A stretch of DNA of 16,188 nucleotides from NCBI GenBank assembly GCA_017455225.1, contig JAFTBL010000040.1:1-16188 (forward strand), given 5' to 3'. A program made the translations under genes and the position numbers. Shown here one piece after another: positions 12,720-16,188 of this stretch (positions are counted from its first letter, which is position 1; each line of letters starts with the position of its first letter). This stretch comes from Oscillospiraceae bacterium. GTDB lineage: Bacteria; Bacillota_A; Clostridia; Oscillospirales; Oscillospiraceae. Below the pieces are notes generated by a model. It saw nothing but the letters and a program-made list of their open reading frames with translations, was not told the origin of the DNA and made no database searches.

Positions 12720-13652
12720 TCAGCAGTGCTGATCCAGCCAGCGCAGCAGGTCGGCATACACCTTCTGCCATTGCGCCGCTTCGTTGAGGATCTCGTGGCG
12801 CAGTCCCGGATAGGAGATCAGCGACACGTTTTTCATCCCCGCCCGGCAGAACGCGTCCCGGGAGGCGTTGACGCCCTTCATCATATCGCCCACGGGATCC
12901 TGCTCGCCGGAGATGAACAGCACCGGCATATCCTTGTCCATCTTTGCCAGATTTTCCGGGCGCTGATTGAAGCGGATGCCCCGCAGCATCTGGCGGAACA
13001 GGCCCACCGTGGCGGGCTGACCGGCCATGGGATCGGCGATATAGCGATCCACGTTGTCTGTGTCGGCGCTGAGCCAGTCCACCTCGGTGCGGTTGGGGGC
13101 AAAGGCCTTGTTGTAAGCGCCGAAGGCCAGATTGGTCACGAAGTCGCTGGTGGCGTCGGGGCCGCTGGTGCGGCAGATCAGGCCCGCCACCGCCAGTCCG
13201 CCGGCAAGCATAAAGCCCGGCTGCCAGCCGGTGCCCATGATGATGGCGCCCCGCACCGTGCCGGGGTAGCGGATGAGATAGGTGCGCACCACGAAGGAGC
13301 CCATGGCGTGGCCCATCAAAAACAGCGGCTGTTCCGGAACCTGCTCCCGCAGCCGCAGATGCAGCGTATATACGTCGTCCACCACGGTGTCCCACGTGTT
13401 GCCGTCGCCGAAATAGACGGGGGTGCCGTTGGCGGTAACGGACTTGCCGTGACCCAGATGATCGTGCCCTACCACGGCGATGTCGTTGTCGTTGAGATAC
13501 CGGGCAAAGCGGTCGTACCGGGCGATATGCTCCGCCACGCCGTGGGCGACCTGCAGGATGGCGCGGGGCGCGCGCTCCGGCATCCACTCCATGCCGTGGA
13601 GGCTGGTCTTTCCGTCTGTGGAGAGGAACGTGAATTCACGCAGATTTGTCAT
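12720..13652 (-). CDS. Alpha/beta hydrolase, monoacylglycerol-lipase-like, with Ser-to-Ala at the nucleophile
   Basis: This 310-residue cytoplasmic protein has the alpha/beta hydrolase order of the monoacylglycerol lipase/Hydrolase_4 group: oxyanion region QVAHGVAEH (34-42), GHDHLGHGKS (62-71), nucleophile elbow MGHAMGSF (113-120), acid Asp252 in SGEQDPVG and base His286 in GLRHEI. The elbow normally reads G-H-S-M-G; here residue 116 is Ala, from a GCC codon (13305-13307 on the plus strand). Either it is a non-catalytic homologue, or a one-base change (TCC to GCC) inactivated a lipase, or Ser119 serves otherwise. The reading frame is intact and conserved throughout. It begins at an ATG with an AGGAGG Shine-Dalgarno and is divergent from glpK, which hints at glycerol or acylglycerol metabolism. 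Confidence 0.9.
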   Translation of the reverse strand: MTNLREFTFLSTDGKTSLHGMEWMPERAPRAILQVAHGVAEHIARYDRFARYLNDNDIAVVGHDHLGHGKSVTANGTPVYFGDGNTWDTVVDDVYTLHLRLREQVPEQPLFLMGHAMGSFVVRTYLIRYPGTVRGAIIMGTGWQPGFMLAGGLAVAGLICRTSGPDATSDFVTNLAFGAYNKAFAPNRTEVDWLSADTDNVDRYIADPMAGQPATVGLFRQMLRGIRFNQRPENLAKMDKDMPVLFISGEQDPVGDMMKGVNASRDAFCRAGMKNVSLISYPGLRHEILNEAAQWQKVYADLLRWLDQHC

Positions 13653-13730
13653 GGAAATTCCTCCTGTCTTGTGTTATGATAGAGAAAAGCTCTTTGCATA
13701 CAGTATAACACATTTCCCCGCATTTGAAAA
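13652..13730. promoter_or_regulatory. Divergent promoter region of the hydrolase and glpK genes
   Basis: For the minus strand TTTTCA (13725-13730), 17 bases and TATACT (13702-13707) form a candidate promoter. For the plus strand TGGAAA (13652-13657), 17 bases and TATGAT (13675-13680) form another, weaker one. A perfect 8-bp inverted repeat TGTGTTAT (13670-13677) and ATAACACA (13705-13712) overlaps both -10 boxes, spaced by 27 bases. It may be an operator shared by the two genes. Confidence 0.45.
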
Positions 13731-13742
13731 GAGGAGGAACGT

Positions 13743-15236
13743 ATGGGCAGTTATATTCTTGCATTGGATCAAGGCACCACCAGCTCCCGGGCCATCGTAT
13801 TCGACAGAATGGGTCAGATCGCCGCCAAGGCGCAGCATTCCTTCCGGCAGATCTATCCCCAGTCCGGCTGGGTGGAGCATGACCCCATGAACATCTGGAA
13901 CAGCGAGCGTCTGTCGGCCATGGAGGCCACGGCGGACTTCGCCCCCGGCGACATTGCCGGCATCGGCGTGACCAACCAGCGCGAGACCACCATCCTGTGG
14001 GATAAGAACACCGGCGAGCCGGTGTACAACGCCATCGTATGGCAATGCCGCCGCACGGCGGAGCTGTGCGAGGAGCTGAAGCGGCAGGGCCTGACGGAAC
14101 GGGTGGAAACCGCCACCGGCCTTTTGATCGACGCCTATTTCTCCGGCACCAAGATCCGCTGGATCCTGGACAACGTGCCCGGCGCCCGGGAGCGGGCGGA
14201 GCGGGGCGAGCTGCTGTTCGGCACGGTGGAAACGTGGCTCATCTGGCAGCTGACCGGCGCTCACGTGACCGACGTGTCCAACGCCTGCCGCACCATGATC
14301 TTTGACATCCACCGCCTGTGCTGGGACGAGGAGCTGTGCGCCCTTCTGCACATCCCCATGGGCGTACTGCCCAAGGTGGTGGGCAACAGCGAGATCTACG
14401 GCTATGTCAAGCCCGGCATCAGCGGGCTGGAGAAGCTGGCCGGCGTGCCGGTGTGCGGCGCCGCCGGCGACCAGCAGTCGGCGCTGTTCGGGCAGGCCTG
14501 CTTTGCCTCCGGCGATGCCAAAAACACCTACGGCACCGGCTGCTTCACACTGATGAACGTGGGTGATACGCCGGTGCGCAGCCGGGCGGGGCTGGTCAGC
14601 TCCGTGGGCTGGCAGGTGGGCGGCAAGACCACCTACGTGCTGGAGGGCAGCGTGTTCAACGGCGGCAGCACCATCCAGTGGGTACGGGACGAACTGAAGC
14701 TGATCCACTCTGCGCCGGAGATCGACACCCTGGCGGCGGAGGTGCCCGACAGCGGAGGCGTGATTCTGGTGCCCGCTTTCACCGGGCTGGGCGCTCCCTA
14801 TTGGGATATGTACGCCCGTGGCGCCCTGCTGGGCATTACCCGGGGCACCAACCGGGCCCACATCGCCCGGGCTGTGCTGGAGTGCATCGCCTATCAGGTC
14901 ACCGATCTGATGATGGCCATGCGGCAGGACGCCGGGTGCGACATCACCCGGCTGCGGGTGGACGGCGGCGCCAGCGTGTCGGACATTCTTCTGCAGATGC
15001 AGGCCGACCTGCTGCGCATCGAGGTGGATCGCCCCACCATGGTGGAAACCACCGCCTTCGGCGCGGCGGCGCTGGCAGGTCTGAGCTGCGGACTGTGGAA
15101 CAGCATGGAGGAGCTGTCCTCCCTGCGGCGCAGCCAGCGCCTGTTCCGCCCCCAGCGGATCCAGTCCGACTGCGACCGGGACTACCGGCTGTGGAAGCGG
15201 GCGGTGCAGCGCGCCGCCGACTGGATCGAGCACTGA
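13743..15236 (+). CDS. glpK: Glycerol kinase
   Basis: This 497-residue FGGY-family kinase phosphorylates glycerol to sn-glycerol 3-phosphate with ATP. The N-terminal phosphate-binding loop ALDQGTTSSRA (7-17), glycerol contacts Arg80-Glu81 (NQRETT), Tyr132 and Asp243 (GDQQSALFGQ), and the C-terminal nucleotide-binding RVDGGAS (405-411) are all present. The stretch between SEIYG (216-220) and GDQQ (243-246) reads YVKPGISGLEKLAGVPVCGA. It has neither the phosphorylatable His of Enterococcus GlpK nor the GGKGGTR fructose-1,6-bisphosphate site of E. coli, so classical control seems lost. An AGGAGG Shine-Dalgarno precedes the ATG. No glpF or glpD is in the window; the divergent hydrolase is its only possible partner here. 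Confidence 0.98.
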   Translation: MGSYILALDQGTTSSRAIVFDRMGQIAAKAQHSFRQIYPQSGWVEHDPMNIWNSERLSAMEATADFAPGDIAGIGVTNQRETTILWDKNTGEPVYNAIVWQCRRTAELCEELKRQGLTERVETATGLLIDAYFSGTKIRWILDNVPGARERAERGELLFGTVETWLIWQLTGAHVTDVSNACRTMIFDIHRLCWDEELCALLHIPMGVLPKVVGNSEIYGYVKPGISGLEKLAGVPVCGAAGDQQSALFGQACFASGDAKNTYGTGCFTLMNVGDTPVRSRAGLVSSVGWQVGGKTTYVLEGSVFNGGSTIQWVRDELKLIHSAPEIDTLAAEVPDSGGVILVPAFTGLGAPYWDMYARGALLGITRGTNRAHIARAVLECIAYQVTDLMMAMRQDAGCDITRLRVDGGASVSDILLQMQADLLRIEVDRPTMVETTAFGAAALAGLSCGLWNSMEELSSLRRSQRLFRPQRIQSDCDRDYRLWKRAVQRAADWIEH

Positions 15237-15273
15237 AAATTGTAAAAAGAGTGTAAAATTCCGGTTATTCCCC

Positions 15274-15302
15274 TTGCACAGCACATATAGATGCAGTATA
15301 AT
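15274..15302 (+). promoter_or_regulatory. Promoter of the zinc-ribbon protein gene
   Basis: TTGCAC (15274-15279), a 17-base spacer and a perfect TATAAT (15297-15302) lie about 38 bases before the ATG at 15340. No terminator for glpK is visible before it. Confidence 0.85.
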
Positions 15303-15339
15303 CTGACCAAATCAAAACCAAGCGGGAAAGGAGATCATC

Positions 15340-15780
15340 ATGGCGAATTTTGATGAGCTGGGCAAAAAGGTACAGGACGCCGCCGGCGCTGCCGCTGAGA
15401 AGGTGCAGGACCTGGTGAGCGCCGCCGCTGAAAAGGTGAAGCTGGCCTCGGAGAACGCCAAGCTGACCGTGGCGATCATCAGCGAGCAGCGGGAGATCGA
15501 GAAGAATTACAAGGCCATCGGCGAGTGGTTCGTGTCCGAATTTGACGGAGAGATCCCCGACGCAGTGAAGGACGTGGTGGCGGCGGTCAACGCCTCCAAG
15601 GCGAAGATCGCCGAACTGGAGGCATCCCGCCCTGTCAAGGACGAGGCGGAGGATTTTGCCGACGAGCCCGCCGACCCGGAGCTGAAGACCTGCTCCGTCT
15701 GCGGTGCGGCGTCCAACAGCAAATTCTGCCCCGACTGCGGCGCCCCCATGGAGCCGGAACAGCCCGCAGCAGAGGAATAA
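15340..15780 (+). CDS. Coiled-coil protein with C-terminal zinc ribbon
   Basis: This 146-residue protein has a long, Ala/Glu/Lys-rich N-terminal region (about 1-98) likely to form a coiled coil, an acidic linker, and a C-terminal zinc ribbon. The ribbon is CSVCGAASNSKFCPDCGAPM, with Cys118, Cys121, Cys130 and Cys133. The N-terminus contains an internal near-duplication: AAAEKVQDLVSAA and AAAEKVKLASENA. No signal peptide or membrane helix is seen. Similar ribbon proteins of unknown role are frequent in Clostridia; I cannot name this one. The ATG follows an AAAGGAG Shine-Dalgarno. Its own promoter and terminator make it a single-gene unit. Confidence 0.9.
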   Translation: MANFDELGKKVQDAAGAAAEKVQDLVSAAAEKVKLASENAKLTVAIISEQREIEKNYKAIGEWFVSEFDGEIPDAVKDVVAAVNASKAKIAELEASRPVKDEAEDFADEPADPELKTCSVCGAASNSKFCPDCGAPMEPEQPAAEE

Positions 15781-15799
15781 CGCGCGCCCGACTGCTGAA

Positions 15800-15837
15800 A
15801 CACCCCCGAAGCATTGAACACTTCGGGGGTGTTTTTT
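15800..15837 (+). terminator. Rho-independent terminator of the zinc-ribbon gene
   Basis: A perfect 12-bp stem (ACACCCCCGAAG, 15800-15811, with CTTCGGGGGTGT, 15821-15832) and 9-base loop run into six T residues (15832-15837). On the minus strand only three T residues follow, so it mainly serves the plus strand, although the Suf-type gene converges on it. Confidence 0.95.
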
Positions 15838-15844
15838 GTTTCTT

Positions 15845-16188
15845 TTACGCCAAAAAGCCCTTGAGGATGGTCTCCTCCGCCTCCTCCGGCGTCAGGCCCA
15901 GCGTTTCCAGCTTCAAAAGCTGGTCGCCGGCGATCTTGCCGATGGCGGCCTCGTGGATCAGCTGGGCGTCGGTGCAGTTGGCGGAGATGGCGGGGATGGA
16001 CTGTACTCTGGCCTGCCCCATGATGATGGAATCGCACTGCACATGGCCGAAGCACTGGGCGTTGCCCACCATCTTGGGGTAGAACACCTGCTGCGACTCA
16101 TCCTGCGCCACGGAGCGGGAGATCACCCGGCCCCGGGCGTCCTTGCCGTTGAGCTCGATCTCCATCTCGCTCTCCGCCACCTGCTGCC
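15845..16188 (-). CDS. SufB/SufD-family Fe-S cluster assembly protein, C-terminal part
   Basis: The last 113 codons of this gene are visible before its TAA at 15845-15847; the frame stays open to the window edge, so the start is outside. The sequence is the conserved C-terminus of SufB/SufD scaffolds, with RVISRSVAQDESQQVFYPKM, GHVQCDSIIMG, SIPAISANCTDAQLIHEAAIG and LGLTPEEAEETILKGFLA. These proteins form the beta-helical scaffold that builds Fe-S clusters with the SufC ATPase. Many Clostridia have a two-gene SufBC-like system, and this form would fit it. A GTG at 16178-16180 is not the real start because the frame continues upstream. B or D type cannot be decided from this part. Confidence 0.93.
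   Translation of the reverse strand, partial: QQVAESEMEIELNGKDARGRVISRSVAQDESQQVFYPKMVGNAQCFGHVQCDSIIMGQARVQSIPAISANCTDAQLIHEAAIGKIAGDQLLKLETLGLTPEEAEETILKGFLA

Noticed and set aside
13674..15284. Minus-strand frame of 536 codons opposite glpK
   Set aside because: Antisense shadow of a clear glycerol kinase gene.
1..16188. CRISPR array, transposon or rRNA gene
   Set aside because: No regularly spaced repeats, transposase frames or rRNA sequence were seen.

Overview
The window looks like the chromosome of a GC-rich member of the Clostridia, most likely a gut Oscillospiraceae-type bacterium. This is inferred from its gene families and from AT-rich intergenic regions carrying TTGACA/TATAAT-type promoters and strong Shine-Dalgarno sequences inside otherwise GC-rich DNA. 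Other pointers are tRNA genes with encoded CCA ends, a YitT-family membrane protein, a SufB/SufD-type protein and Firmicutes-type rho-independent terminators. Genus and species cannot be fixed from the sequence alone. There is no rRNA gene, CRISPR array, transposase or integrase.

Layout. (1) 1-5320, minus strand: a compact carbohydrate locus read as TetR regulator, GH2 glycoside hydrolase, a GT-B-like protein of unknown function, then a GPH-family sugar:cation symporter cut by the window edge. The first three genes are joined by 4-base ATGA overlaps. A promoter and a 30-bp imperfect palindrome precede tetR. (2) 5260-6067, minus: an XRE-type repressor with an S24 self-cleavage domain, with its own promoter and terminator. 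(3) 6068-6886: a gene-poor stretch with paired CAAG-N3-CTTG dyads, a possible divergent promoter, an orphan terminator, a purine/pyrimidine repeat element and a tRNA-Thr/tRNA-Tyr operon with promoter and terminator. (4) 6887-8401, plus: a small unknown protein overlapping a sigma-region-4-like HTH protein, then a YitT-family membrane protein with its own promoter.

(5) 8413-12051, minus: a metal (probably zinc) uptake operon, fur-family regulator (zur), znuA, znuC, znuB and a cysteine-containing lipoprotein. A near-perfect Fur/Zur-type palindrome sits just downstream of the promoter -10. (6) 12073-13652, minus: an alpha/beta hydrolase whose nucleophile position is Ala instead of Ser, followed by a 4Fe-4S uracil-DNA glycosylase. 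(7) 13743-15837, plus: glycerol kinase glpK, divergent from the hydrolase, then a small coiled-coil/zinc-ribbon protein with its own promoter and a textbook terminator. (8) 15845-16188, minus: the C-terminal end of a SufB/SufD-type Fe-S assembly protein.

How the parts work together. The GH2 operon probably imports and hydrolyses a glycoside under TetR control. The GT-B-like protein is the unexplained member and the best candidate for new biochemistry. The zur-znu operon is a self-regulated metal-starvation unit whose last gene, an OB-fold-like lipoprotein, has no obvious described role. The hydrolase resembles monoacylglycerol lipases and lies back to back with glpK, which suggests a glycerol link, but its missing serine argues against ordinary catalysis. 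Nothing here is a clear new defence or mobile system; the interesting signals are unusual members of familiar pathways and unexplained intergenic structure.
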